Positions 33,648-41,750 of a stretch of DNA of 50,078 bases are shown piece after piece; position 1 is the first letter of the stretch, and the number at the start of each line of letters is the position of its first letter. Source of the stretch: Streptomyces otsuchiensis (GTDB taxonomy: Bacteria; Actinomycetota; Actinomycetes; Streptomycetales; Streptomycetaceae); contig NZ_BHZI01000004.1 in assembly GCF_004305975.1 (NCBI RefSeq), forward strand, positions 1 through 50,078, read 5' to 3'. The position numbers and the translations under genes were made by a program. The notes beneath the pieces were generated by a model that saw only the letters and a list, made by a program, of their open reading frames with translations, was not told where the DNA came from and made no database searches.

Positions 33648-35705
33648 TCAGCCCGCCGCGCTGATGGTGGTGCCGTCGGTGAGTTGGGCGGTGAGTTCGG
33701 CGTCCGCCCCCTCCGCCGCCGGAAGGGTCAGCGTCCGGGACGGGGAACTGCCCGACAGGTCGCCCTCCGCTGTGATCGAGGTGACCCCGGCGCTGCCCGC
33801 CGCCAGCAGGAACCACTCCTGCGCGTCCGACTTCCACAGCACGCCGCTGACCACCTCCGGGCTGCGGTCACCGCACGTCGCCGTGGACTCGGCGCGGGTC
33901 ACCACGATGCCCGGCGCCTCTGCCGCCGCGCGTTCGGCCTGCGGGCTCTGGAACTGGGTCATCACCCGGGCGCCGTCGCCCCGCCAGGTCTCCGCGCGGG
34001 TGCAGACCCAGCTGGCGTCGCCTGCCCCGCCGGGCAGGCTCTGCGCCGCGAACTCGAAGCTGTTGACCGTGCGCACCCCCTCGCCGTTGACGGACTGGAG
34101 ATGGCAGGCGGTGCGCGCCCACTGCTCGGCCGCGGCGGCCGACAGCGGGCTGCCGGGTGCCGAACCCGGCGCACCGTAGGTGAGTTGCGCGGGCAGCAGC
34201 TCGCCGAGGTCGGCGAGGACGGTCGGCGCGGGGGCCGTCGGGACAGCGCCGGACGCACCCGCTTCGCCGTCCCCGGCGGCGGAGGTGAACCGGACCACCG
34301 GGTAGGTCACGCAGTCCTCGCGCCCGAAGGTGTTGGGCACCGGACCGGTCACCCCGTCCTCGTCCAGTTCCAGCTCCTGGGCATCGTCGCCCGGCACCAG
34401 CAGGTCGTGCAGACCTGCCCCGGCCACCCAGGGCGCGGTGAGGTAGCGGGTGGCATCCGCGTCGCGGTTGAGGACCACCGCCGACGTGCCGCCGTCGGCA
34501 CCGTCGGTGCGCGCGAAGTCCAGTACCGAACCGGCGCCTTCCAGCGGCTCGCCGTAACGGACCAGGCGGAGCCCGTCGTGCATGATGACCAGCCGGGCGT
34601 CGCCCACCTCACCCGCGTACAGCAGCTGCGGCGGACCGGCCGCCGGGCCGACGGCCGTCCCCGGAGTGGCGGATACCCGGACCGAGTTGTCCGGTTCGGC
34701 CCACACCGCCAGGGCCCGGCGCAGCAGTTCGGTGTCCTTGGTCGCCGAACCGCGCGGCGGCCACGAGGCGAAGTCCAGCCGGGACGCGTCCTGCCAGGAG
34801 CCGGCCTGGGCCCGCACCATCAGCGAGGGGTCCAGGGCCTGACGGGAGGCCGGGTTGCCGGAGGCGCCGCCGTCACCGGGCAGCAGCGTCAGCAGACCCG
34901 CGCCGACCGCGACCGCCGCCGCGATCCCCAGCGCCGCGCGGCGCCGCCGGCGCCGGCGAAGCAGATCGGTGGGGTGCGCCTGGAGGGTGCACGGGTCGTC
35001 GAGAGCCGGCGGCGCCGCCGCGGGACCGGCCAGCTCGGCCTCCTCGGCGCCGGGCAGCCGCGCGGCGGAGGTCACGGCGCCACGTGCGTGCGACTCACTG
35101 ACGCCCGCCGCCTGCAGCAGCGTCCGGACCTCCTCGCGGCTCAGCCCTTCCATCCGGCCCAGCGCGAAAGCCGCCCTGGTCCCCGAGGAGACCTCCGACA
35201 GCGCCTGTTCCAGAGCCAGTTCGTCGGCGCCACCGGAGCGCGGACGCAGCATGAGGCCGAAGACCCTCGGCAGCAGGGCGGGCGGCCGGGGGAGCCAGCC
35301 GACCTCGCGTCCGGCGATGCGCGGCGACCTGCCCGCGTCCAGCGCGGCGCGCAGCACCCGGAGCCGCACCAGCGCGTATCCCGGGTCGGTGCCCGGACCC
35401 GTCCGGGTGCGCTGGCGGGGGACTGCCGCGGCCTCCTCGGCCACCGACTTGGCGGCGGGCAGCGCCCGCTGGGCGATGGAATGCGCCGTGACGACACGCT
35501 GATGGCGCCCGAGCGAGGTCGGCAGCACCACGTAGGCCAGGCGCACCAGTCGGCGGTAGTGCTCGACGAGAGCCGCCTCCGCCTGTTCCAGCCCGAGCGG
35601 GCCGGAATCCCTGGCGCCGCCGTCCTGGGGTCGCGCGGTCACCGTCGCGGTCGCGCCGCGGTGGGTGTGGCCGTCAGGGCGAGATGGGATCGGAGTGGAA
35701 GACAC
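33648..35705 (-). CDS. Membrane protein with sigma-factor-like cytoplasmic half
   Basis: A 685-residue protein. Residues about 40-95 (EHYRRLVRLAYVVLP) resemble ECF sigma region 2 and about 165-215 (AAFALGRMEGLSREEVRTLL...VSESHARG) resemble region 4. A run of eight arginines and a single TM helix (about 256-277) follow, then a roughly 400-residue outer domain with scattered Cys (EDCVTYP, TACHLQ, SWVCT, TATCGD) that could form disulphides. The sigma part is degenerate, so DNA binding is uncertain. A near-perfect 9-bp inverted repeat (35718-35726 and 35733-35741) lies just upstream of the GTG start and may be an operator. Not a recognised named gene. Confidence 0.75.
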   Translation of the reverse strand: MSSTPIPSRPDGHTHRGATATVTARPQDGGARDSGPLGLEQAEAALVEHYRRLVRLAYVVLPTSLGRHQRVVTAHSIAQRALPAAKSVAEEAAAVPRQRTRTGPGTDPGYALVRLRVLRAALDAGRSPRIAGREVGWLPRPPALLPRVFGLMLRPRSGGADELALEQALSEVSSGTRAAFALGRMEGLSREEVRTLLQAAGVSESHARGAVTSAARLPGAEEAELAGPAAAPPALDDPCTLQAHPTDLLRRRRRRRAALGIAAAVAVGAGLLTLLPGDGGASGNPASRQALDPSLMVRAQAGSWQDASRLDFASWPPRGSATKDTELLRRALAVWAEPDNSVRVSATPGTAVGPAAGPPQLLYAGEVGDARLVIMHDGLRLVRYGEPLEGAGSVLDFARTDGADGGTSAVVLNRDADATRYLTAPWVAGAGLHDLLVPGDDAQELELDEDGVTGPVPNTFGREDCVTYPVVRFTSAAGDGEAGASGAVPTAPAPTVLADLGELLPAQLTYGAPGSAPGSPLSAAAAEQWARTACHLQSVNGEGVRTVNSFEFAAQSLPGGAGDASWVCTRAETWRGDGARVMTQFQSPQAERAAAEAPGIVVTRAESTATCGDRSPEVVSGVLWKSDAQEWFLLAAGSAGVTSITAEGDLSGSSPSRTLTLPAAEGADAELTAQLTDGTTISAAG

Positions 35706-35717
35706 ACTCCGCTGAAC

Positions 35718-35741
35718 GAGTGACCGGCGTGGCGGTTACTC
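35718..35741. promoter_or_regulatory. Inverted repeat upstream of the sigma-like gene
   Basis: GAGTGACCG (35718-35726) and CGGTTACTC (35733-35741) pair with one mismatch across six bases, ending 13 bases before the start codon at 35705. Candidate operator or leader hairpin. Confidence 0.4.
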
Positions 35742-35852
35742 ACCGGCACGGGTGGTGGACGGTTGCGCGGGCGGCCGCGTCGGGCGCACGCCGGGAACGC
35801 GCGCTGCTCCGCGCGTGTGACGACCGGGCCGCCGCGCCGCGTCCGGCCCGGG

Positions 35853-36542
35853 CTACGCGCCGCCCTCCAGCAGCGCCAGCACCGCCATCACCCGGCGGTT
35901 GTCGTCCTCCGACTGCTCCAGCCCGAGCTTGAGGAAGATGTTGGAGGTGTGCTTGGTGACGGCACGTTCCGTCACCACCAGTCGGCCCGCGATGGCCGCG
36001 TTGGACCGGCCCTGCGCCATCAGCTCCAGCACCTCCCGTTCGCGTGGCGTCAGCCGCTCCAGCGGCGACCGGTTGCTGCTGCGCGCCAGCAACTGCCGGA
36101 TCACCTGCGGGTCCATCGCCGTGCCGCCACCGGCCACCCGGCGCACCGCGTCCACGAACTGCTCGGCGTCGAAGACGCGGTCCTTGAGCAGGTAGCCGAC
36201 CCCGCCGGTGCCGTCCGCCATCAACTCCCGCGCGTAGAGCTGTTCCACATGCTGCGAGAGCACCAGCACCGGGGTGCCCGGCCGCTCCCTGCGCGCGGCG
36301 AGCGCGCACTGCAACCCCTCGTCGGTGAACGACGGCGGCAGCCGCACGTCCACCACCGCCACGTCGGGGCGGTGTTCGGCGAACGCGCGGGTCAGCTCCG
36401 GGCCGCTCTCCACGGCCGCGACCACCTCGCACCCGTACGCCTCCAGCAGCCGGACGAGGCCGTCCCGCAACAGGAAGAGGTCTTCCGCGACGAGGACGCG
36501 CAGACGCCGCTCCTCGGCAGGGGCGGCGGGCGTGTCGGGCAT
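35853..36542 (-). CDS. NarL/LuxR-family response regulator
   Basis: A 229-residue regulator. Receiver domain 14-130 with acidic pocket E20/D21, phospho-acceptor D65 (VAVVDVRLPP), and conserved SQ and K (GYLLKDR) positions. LuxR-type HTH about 158-220 (RLTPREREVLELMAQGRSNAAIA, VTERAVTKH). It should dimerise and bind DNA on phosphorylation. Its likely partner is the DesK-type kinase at 39519-40817 on the same strand, normally adjacent in streptomycetes but here separated by about 3 kb of other genes. Confidence 0.94.
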   Translation of the reverse strand: MPDTPAAPAEERRLRVLVAEDLFLLRDGLVRLLEAYGCEVVAAVESGPELTRAFAEHRPDVAVVDVRLPPSFTDEGLQCALAARRERPGTPVLVLSQHVEQLYARELMADGTGGVGYLLKDRVFDAEQFVDAVRRVAGGGTAMDPQVIRQLLARSSNRSPLERLTPREREVLELMAQGRSNAAIAGRLVVTERAVTKHTSNIFLKLGLEQSEDDNRRVMAVLALLEGGA

Positions 36543-36602
36543 GCACCCAGCCTATCGGCGGCCCGATGCCGGGAGCCGCTCCCGATAGTCGGTGGGGCCA
36601 GT

Positions 36603-36622
36603 ATGTACTAGCATAGGTACAT
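36603..36622 (+). promoter_or_regulatory. Operator overlapping the toxin-antitoxin start codon
   Basis: A perfect 6-bp inverted repeat, ATGTAC (36603-36608) and GTACAT (36617-36622), flanks TAGCATAG. TAGCAT (36609-36614) fits a -10 box placing +1 at about 36621, the A of the antitoxin ATG, so the mRNA may be leaderless. Ribbon-helix-helix antitoxins normally autorepress at such palindromes. Confidence 0.6.
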
Positions 36623-36878
36623 GTCGATGAAGCGCACCAATGTCTACGCGGACCCCGCCGACCTGGAGATCATCAAGCGGGCCGCCCAGCGCCGCGGGGT
36701 GAGCGAGGCGGAGATCATCCGTGAGGGCATTCACCTTGCGGCCCTCGCCAGCCAGAGCTGGGATGAGCCGCTCTTTTCGCGTACCTACGCCGGATCGGGG
36801 CGTTCCCCTTCCCAACAGGAGGTGCGGGAGGCAGTGGCGGACGCGAGTCTCCGTGGTGTGGAGCCAGATGCCGCATGA
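36621..36878 (+). CDS. Ribbon-helix-helix (CopG-type) antitoxin
   Basis: An 85-residue protein with an N-terminal ribbon-helix-helix (MKRTNVYADPADLEIIKRAA..VSEAEIIREGI, about 3-40) and a flexible C-terminal half that would bind the toxin. The next gene's ATG overlaps its TGA (ATGA). No ribosome binding site; either ATG 36621 or ATG 36627 could be used, and a leaderless transcript is possible. VapB-like. The lower-GC text of this and the next gene compared with flanking genes suggests recent acquisition. Confidence 0.88.
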   Translation: MSMKRTNVYADPADLEIIKRAAQRRGVSEAEIIREGIHLAALASQSWDEPLFSRTYAGSGRSPSQQEVREAVADASLRGVEPDAA

Positions 36879-37318
36879 TCGTCGTCATCGCTGACACCTC
36901 CGGATTGCTGGCGGCGCTGGATCACACGCACCCAGATCACGGCGCCGCGAACGAGGCGATTAGAGCGGCCGGGTTGCTCGTCATGTCGCCTCTGCTACTC
37001 GCAGAGCTCGATCACGTGGCAACCAGGGAATTGGGCAGGGAGGCGGCGCACACTGCCGTTGACGACATCCGGCGCTGGATGTCGCTCGGCCGGATCGTCT
37101 GCCCACCGATCACAGAACAGCACCTCTCTGCTGCCCAGTTCCTTCGGGTGCGGTATTCCGGGCTCGCCCTTGATCTCGCGGACGCTGTCAATGTGGCGCT
37201 GGCCGCCGACTACGGCACAGACGCGATCCTGACCCTTGATCGCCGTGACTTCCGCGCGGTCCGCCCGCTGGGGCCGCACAAGGCGTTCCGTCTGTTCCCG
37301 GACGACCTGCCGATCTGA
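36875..37318 (+). CDS. PIN-domain ribonuclease toxin (VapC-like)
   Basis: A 147-residue PIN domain. Conserved acidic metal-binding residues are visible: D7 (IADTSG), E44 (LLAELDHV), D100/D103 (LALDLADAVN) and the terminal D122-type (TLDRRDF). PIN toxins cut RNA, often tRNA or rRNA, and are neutralised by the cotranslated antitoxin. Start ATG overlaps the antitoxin stop by four bases. The base composition is visibly less GC-rich than in neighbours. Confidence 0.9.
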   Translation: MIVVIADTSGLLAALDHTHPDHGAANEAIRAAGLLVMSPLLLAELDHVATRELGREAAHTAVDDIRRWMSLGRIVCPPITEQHLSAAQFLRVRYSGLALDLADAVNVALAADYGTDAILTLDRRDFRAVRPLGPHKAFRLFPDDLPI

Positions 37319-37380
37319 CGCGACGCGCCGCCGTGCTGTGCCGGCGTCGACGCCGATGCCGACGTGGAATCGTGTACCGA

Positions 37381-38772
37381 GTGACCGGCTCCGACTTCCT
37401 CCATCTCGACCCGGGCGACGCGCCGCCCCGTGGTCGGACGGCGTGGCTCGTCCAGGAGCTCCGGGAGGCGATCGCCGGTGGCGCGCTGGCGCCCGGCACA
37501 CGACTGCCGGCCAGCCGGGTGCTGGCCGGTGACCTCTCCGTGGCGCGGGGAACCGTGGTCGAGGCCTATCGCCGCCTGGCCGAAGAGGGCCTCCTCATCA
37601 CCAATCGCGGTGGCGGCACCGAGGTTGCCCGGTTCGCCTCGGCTCCGGCCGCACGGGAAGCACTGGAAGCGGAGCCGCCGCCCAGGGCGCTGTTGAACAT
37701 CTCGGCCGGCGTTCCCGATCTCAGCGCGTTCCCGCGTGCCGCCTGGCTGCGCGCCGAACGCCGCGTACTTTCCACGGCGACCTCTCACGACCTGGGGTAC
37801 ACCGACCCGCAAGGCGTTCCGCAACTGCGCGCCGCGCTGGCCCGCTGGCTGGCACGCAGCCGAGGCGTCACCGCCGCGCCAGAGCGGATCATCGTCACCG
37901 CTGGTGTCACCGGAGCGCTGAGCCTGCTCGCCCAGGTGCTACGCGACCGGGGCGTCGCCGAATGCGCCACCGAAGACCCCGGCGCGGAGGGCAACCGCCG
38001 CATCCTCGGCTACTGGCTCGACGCGCTCCATCCCATCCCCGTGGGCCAGGACGGGATGGACGTCGCCGCACTCGCCCGCACCGGCGCCCGCGCCGTCCTG
38101 GTCACTCCGGCGCACCAGTTCCCGACCGGTGTGGTGCTCTCCCCTGCCCGCCGCCGGGAGCTCATCGCCTGGGCGGAGCGGCGGAACGGGATCGTGATCG
38201 AGGACGACTACGACTCCGAGTACCGCTACGACCGCGCTCCGGTGCGCGCCCTGCACGCCGCCGCTCCCGAGCGGATCGTCCACGTCTCGAGCCTCTCGAA
38301 GGTGCTCGCCCCGGGGCTGCGGGCCGGCTGGATGATCGCCCCCGCCTGTCTGCACGAGGAGCTCGTCCGCAAGCGCTGGGCGACCGATCAGGGGTCGCCC
38401 GCTCTGCCGCAACTCGCCCTCGCCGAGCTCATCGACACCGGTGTCCTGGAACGGCACCTGCGCGGTCTCCGCCTGCGGCACCGGGAACGCCGCGACGCCG
38501 CTGTCGCCGCGATCCGCCACCACCTTCCCGGCTGTCGGGTCGAAGGCATCGCAGCCGGGCTGCACCTTCTGGTCTGGCTCCCCGGCCACGTCGACGACAC
38601 CGCTGTCGCCGCGCGGGCAGAAGAGGCTGGCATCGCCGTCCAGCCGCTCTCCGCACACCGCCACGCTCCGGGGCCGCCGGGCCTGATCATCGGCTATGGC
38701 CCGCATCCCGCAGCCCGCCTCGATGCGGCGATCCAGACCATCGGAAGCCGCTCCGGGCTCTCCTCCGCATGA
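37381..38772 (+). CDS. MocR-family (GntR HTH/aminotransferase fold) regulator
   Basis: A 463-residue PdxR/MocR protein. The winged helix (about 15-78: LREAIAGGALAPGTRLPASR, ARGTVVEAYRRLAEEG) is fused to a class I aminotransferase-like domain (about 100-460). The PLP-binding lysine is predicted at K307 in SSLSKVLAPGLRAG, and EDDYDSEYRYD is the usual PLP-pocket segment. Such proteins sense PLP or amine compounds and often control transporters. It is convergent with the LysE gene, whose promoter contains 9-bp direct repeats. GTG 37381 preferred; GTG 37372 is possible. Confidence 0.92.
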   Translation: MTGSDFLHLDPGDAPPRGRTAWLVQELREAIAGGALAPGTRLPASRVLAGDLSVARGTVVEAYRRLAEEGLLITNRGGGTEVARFASAPAAREALEAEPPPRALLNISAGVPDLSAFPRAAWLRAERRVLSTATSHDLGYTDPQGVPQLRAALARWLARSRGVTAAPERIIVTAGVTGALSLLAQVLRDRGVAECATEDPGAEGNRRILGYWLDALHPIPVGQDGMDVAALARTGARAVLVTPAHQFPTGVVLSPARRRELIAWAERRNGIVIEDDYDSEYRYDRAPVRALHAAAPERIVHVSSLSKVLAPGLRAGWMIAPACLHEELVRKRWATDQGSPALPQLALAELIDTGVLERHLRGLRLRHRERRDAAVAAIRHHLPGCRVEGIAAGLHLLVWLPGHVDDTAVAARAEEAGIAVQPLSAHRHAPGPPGLIIGYGPHPAARLDAAIQTIGSRSGLSSA

Positions 38773-38787
38773 CGGCGGCTTCTGCGG

Positions 38788-39411
38788 CTATCGCCGGGAG
38801 AAGGCGAGCATCACGGCCAGGACCAGGAACGAGGCGGCGAACAGGCGGCCGATTCGGCGCATCACGATCGGGCGACCGATCACGTACCGCCGCATCCATG
38901 CCGCGCACGCACCGTAGACGGCGAAGATCAGCAATGTGATCACCATGAACAGCGCGCCGAGACCGGCCATTCGGATTGCGGCGCCATCGACGGAGGTGTC
39001 GACGAAGATCGGCAGGAACACGAAGAAGAACACCGTCAACTTCGGATTCAGCAGGTTCACCAGCACCGCGCCGCCGACCACCCTCGCCGTCGAGACGTCT
39101 CCTCCCGGCGCCTCCTTCTCGCCGAGCGGAGCAAGGACGCCGGTCTGACGCCAGCTGCCCCACGCCATGTACACCAGATAGACGACGCCCAGCCACTTGA
39201 TCGCCTCGAACGCCACCGGACTCGCCGCCAGCGTCGCCGCCGCGCCCGTCACCGCCAGTGCCATGTGCGGCACGACCCCCAGTGTGGACCCCGCCGCGGC
39301 CACCAGCCCCGCCCGCACGCCACGGCCCAGGCCCGCAGCGATCGTGAACAGCGCACCCGTGCCCGGCGTAGCCGTCACGACGATCGATGTCACCCAGAAC
39401 TCAACAGTCAT
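38788..39411 (-). CDS. LysE/RhtB-family amino-acid exporter
   Basis: A 207-residue six-helix exporter. The N-terminal MTVEFWVTSIVVTATPGTG with the TPG motif and LLNPKLTVFFFVFLP are typical. The ATG at 39411 gives the family's usual length (about 205); an in-frame ATG at 39441 would add ten hydrophilic residues. RhtB-type exporters expel amino acids or homoserine-like compounds; which one is unknown. Probably controlled by the adjacent MocR regulator through repeats at 39432-39477. Confidence 0.9.
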   Translation of the reverse strand: MTVEFWVTSIVVTATPGTGALFTIAAGLGRGVRAGLVAAAGSTLGVVPHMALAVTGAAATLAASPVAFEAIKWLGVVYLVYMAWGSWRQTGVLAPLGEKEAPGGDVSTARVVGGAVLVNLLNPKLTVFFFVFLPIFVDTSVDGAAIRMAGLGALFMVITLLIFAVYGACAAWMRRYVIGRPIVMRRIGRLFAASFLVLAVMLAFSRR

Positions 39412-39431
39412 CCAGGCAGACTGCCGCGCGA

Positions 39432-39477
39432 AATGGTCCATGGCACAGTGCCAAATCCATACTGATTCAATGGTCCA
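39432..39477. promoter_or_regulatory. Direct-repeat operator candidate upstream of lysE
   Basis: AATGGTCCA occurs at 39432-39440 and 39469-39477 (37-base spacing), with a partial AAATCCAT copy at 39453-39460 and a 13-base palindrome TGGCACAGTGCCA at 39441-39453. MocR regulators typically bind direct repeats near the promoter they control. Confidence 0.55.
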
Positions 39478-39518
39478 AATCGTCCGCGCTCCTGACCGCG
39501 CCCAGTTGCCCCCGGTGG

Positions 39519-40817
39519 CTAGGTGCCGTCGGTGGTGGTCACCCGGCTGGGGATCTCCATGCTGATCCGGGTGGGCCCGCCCACCGGGCTGGAGACGGCG
39601 AGCACCCCGTCGAACGCGGCCAGCCGCCGTTCGACGCCGCGCAGCCCGGTCCCGGCGGAGAGGTCGGCGCCGCCCCGTCCGTCATCCCCGGCGGCGATCA
39701 GCAGCATGTCCCGGGCGCCGTCGTGGGAGAGGTCGACCCATGCCCGCTCGGCGTCCGCGTGCTTGGCCGTGTTGGTGAGCACCTCGCTGACCGCGAAGTA
39801 CGCCGCCGACTCCACCGGTTCCTCCAGCCGGCCGGGCAGGTCCACCGTCACCTCCACCGGGAGATGGCCGCGCAGCGCCAGGGCGCGGACCGCGTCGCCG
39901 AGGCCGCGTTCGGCGAGGACCGGCGGGTGGATGCCGCGGACCAGGTCCCGCAGCTCCTCCAGGGTCTCCGCCGAGCTCCGCCGCGCCTGCGCCAGCAGCT
40001 GGCGCGCCTGCTCGGGGTCCTTCTCCATCAGTGCCTCGACCGCGCCCAGGCTCATGCCCATGGCCACCAGCCGGGCCTGCGCGCCGTCGTGGAGGTCCCG
40101 CTCGATCCGGCGCAGTTCGGCGGCGGAGGAGTCCAGCGCCTCGTTGCGGGTCTCGGCCAGGGTCTCCACCCGGCGGGTGAGCACCTGCTTCTCGCTCATG
40201 GCCAGCGGCCGGCAGACACGCCAGTGTGTGCGGAGGATCGCCGGGCCGAAGGCGATCCCGACCACGGCCAGCACCAGGCCGAGGACCCCCGCGAGGGTGG
40301 CGGTGGTGGTGCCGGAGACCGGGATGAAGGTGTACCAGTGGGTGCCGGAGGCCGAGACGATCGGCTCCCAGAGCCCGGCCGCCAGCACCAGCCCGTGCAG
40401 CCCCTGGAAGACCAGCGCGGGAGCCAGCAGCGCCGTGGCGAAACCGGCCACCGCGTCGGCGAGCAGCCACCGCACATCCCGCCAGGTCGCCGGATCGCGC
40501 AGCAGCCAGAGGGTGCGCTCCGCCTGCCCGAGCGCCCCCGGCCGCGGCTCGGCGGGGAACGGCAGGTAGGCGGAGGGCAGTTCGACGCCGCCCCACTCGC
40601 GCGCCAGCCGCCGGCGCAGCTGCGCCTGGTTGCGGACCTGTTCCAGCACGGCCGGGGTGGTCAGCAGCCCGACGCCCAGCATGACGAAGGAGATCGACAG
40701 CACCGCCGCGATGAAGAGGCCCAGCGACACCCCGATGGACAGCGCGCTGAGCGCCAGTCCGCGCACACTCGCCTGCAACCCGTCGCGCAACCTGTTCCCG
40801 GTAGCCGTCCCCGCCAT
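39519..40817 (-). CDS. DesK/NarL-type sensor histidine kinase
   Basis: A 432-residue membrane kinase. About four to five hydrophobic segments in residues 18-215 (including an N-terminal pair and VLGLVLAVVGIAFGPAIL) form the sensor part; no large extracytoplasmic domain is present. The HisKA_3 box RRIERDLHDGAQARL contains phospho-acceptor H243, and the ATPase domain has SEVLTNTAKHA and DDGRGG/GTGLRGVERR. Same strand as the NarL response regulator at 35853-36542 and probably its partner; about 3 kb of toxin-antitoxin, mocR and lysE genes lie between. Divergent from the GlcG/HbpS-like gene. Confidence 0.93.
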   Translation of the reverse strand: MAGTATGNRLRDGLQASVRGLALSALSIGVSLGLFIAAVLSISFVMLGVGLLTTPAVLEQVRNQAQLRRRLAREWGGVELPSAYLPFPAEPRPGALGQAERTLWLLRDPATWRDVRWLLADAVAGFATALLAPALVFQGLHGLVLAAGLWEPIVSASGTHWYTFIPVSGTTTATLAGVLGLVLAVVGIAFGPAILRTHWRVCRPLAMSEKQVLTRRVETLAETRNEALDSSAAELRRIERDLHDGAQARLVAMGMSLGAVEALMEKDPEQARQLLAQARRSSAETLEELRDLVRGIHPPVLAERGLGDAVRALALRGHLPVEVTVDLPGRLEEPVESAAYFAVSEVLTNTAKHADAERAWVDLSHDGARDMLLIAAGDDGRGGADLSAGTGLRGVERRLAAFDGVLAVSSPVGGPTRISMEIPSRVTTTDGT

Positions 40818-41159
40818 GTCAGCCTGCCCTCGATCCCCGCCCCGGGCTGTCCGGGCGCAGCCTCAGTCTGCCGCCCCGCGACGGGCCCGGCACACGGCTC
40901 AGACACCGTAGCGGGGGTGTACTTTCCTCCACCCCTCCTCCACCCTCACAGCGCCCGGCGCATGCCCCCGACCGGTCGCCCGGCGGGTGGCTGACCGTGA
41001 CGGCCGCGCGGCGTGCCGTGGCCGGAGGCGGCCGGTGGTTCTGCCACGGTGAGGCGCGGCATCCGGGGAGATGAGCGGGCCCTGAGCCCCCGCGGCAGGG
41101 CGTCCGGAGCCCGTCCGCCGGAGCGCCCCGGCGATGCCCGACCCGAAGGAGTCACGGTC
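40818..41159. other. Divergent region between the kinase and GlcG/HbpS-like genes
   Basis: 342 bases with no credible gene. It should carry both promoters; I see no firm hexamers or operators. GAAGGAG at 41145-41151 is the ribosome binding site of the next gene. Confidence 0.4.
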
Positions 41160-41570
41160 ATGACCACGGTGGAATCGGTGTCCCTGGACGACGCGCGGCG
41201 CGTGATCGCGGCAGGGGAACGGGCGGCGCACGACGCCGGCCAGCCCTGCAACATCGCGGTCGTGGACGCGGGCGGCAACCTTGTCGCCCACATCCGGATG
41301 GACGGGGCCTGGCTGGGCAGCGTCGACATCTCGATCAACAAGGCGTTCACCGCCAGGGCGTTCGACCTCAGCACCGCCGACCTCGCCGGGAACGCCCAGC
41401 CCGGCGCCCAGTTCTACGGCATCCACGCCTCCAACGGCGGCCGGGTGATGATCTTCGCCGGGGGCCTGCCACTGCGGCGCTCGGGCGCCGTGGTGGGCGC
41501 GGTGGGGGTCAGCGGTGGCAGCGGGGACCAGGACCAGGCGGTCGCAGAGGCCGCCGCCGACGCCCTCTGA
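41160..41570 (+). CDS. GlcG/HbpS (DUF336) family heme/cofactor-binding-like protein
   Basis: A 136-residue protein. VSLDDARRVIAAGERAA and NIAVVDAGGNLVAHIRMDGAW match the DUF336 start, and GGLPLRRSGAVVGAVGVSGG the end. The family includes GlcG and Streptomyces HbpS, a secreted heme-binding protein that controls the SenS-SenR kinase pair. Here there is no signal peptide with GAAGGAG/ATG 41160, so it should be cytoplasmic. It is divergent from a NarL-type kinase, echoing the hbpS-senS order. Function unproven. Confidence 0.85.
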   Translation: MTTVESVSLDDARRVIAAGERAAHDAGQPCNIAVVDAGGNLVAHIRMDGAWLGSVDISINKAFTARAFDLSTADLAGNAQPGAQFYGIHASNGGRVMIFAGGLPLRRSGAVVGAVGVSGGSGDQDQAVAEAAADAL

Positions 41571-41651
41571 GCGGTCTCGCCGCCGGCACGGCCCCGCGCC
41601 TGACGGCTCCCTCCCGCCGGGCAGGGCGGGCAGGGGCCGACACGCGCCGAC

Positions 41652-41692
41652 GGCCGTCCCCCACCGCCCGGGGAGGCGGTACGGGGACGGCC
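41652..41692. terminator. Bidirectional hairpin between the GlcG/HbpS-like gene and glnII
   Basis: A 10-bp outer stem (41652-41661 with 41683-41692) and a 6-bp inner stem (41663-41668 with 41675-41680) between two convergent genes. Confidence 0.7.
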
Positions 41693-41750
41693 GCCGGCGC
41701 ACCGGCGCCGTGGACGGGCAGCCGGAAGAACGCGGGGACGGTGCCGGGTG

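Noticed and set aside
36543-39518. Attachment-site repeats flanking the suspected insertion
   Set aside because: No shared direct repeat could be found at the two ends by eye, so the mechanism of insertion is left open.
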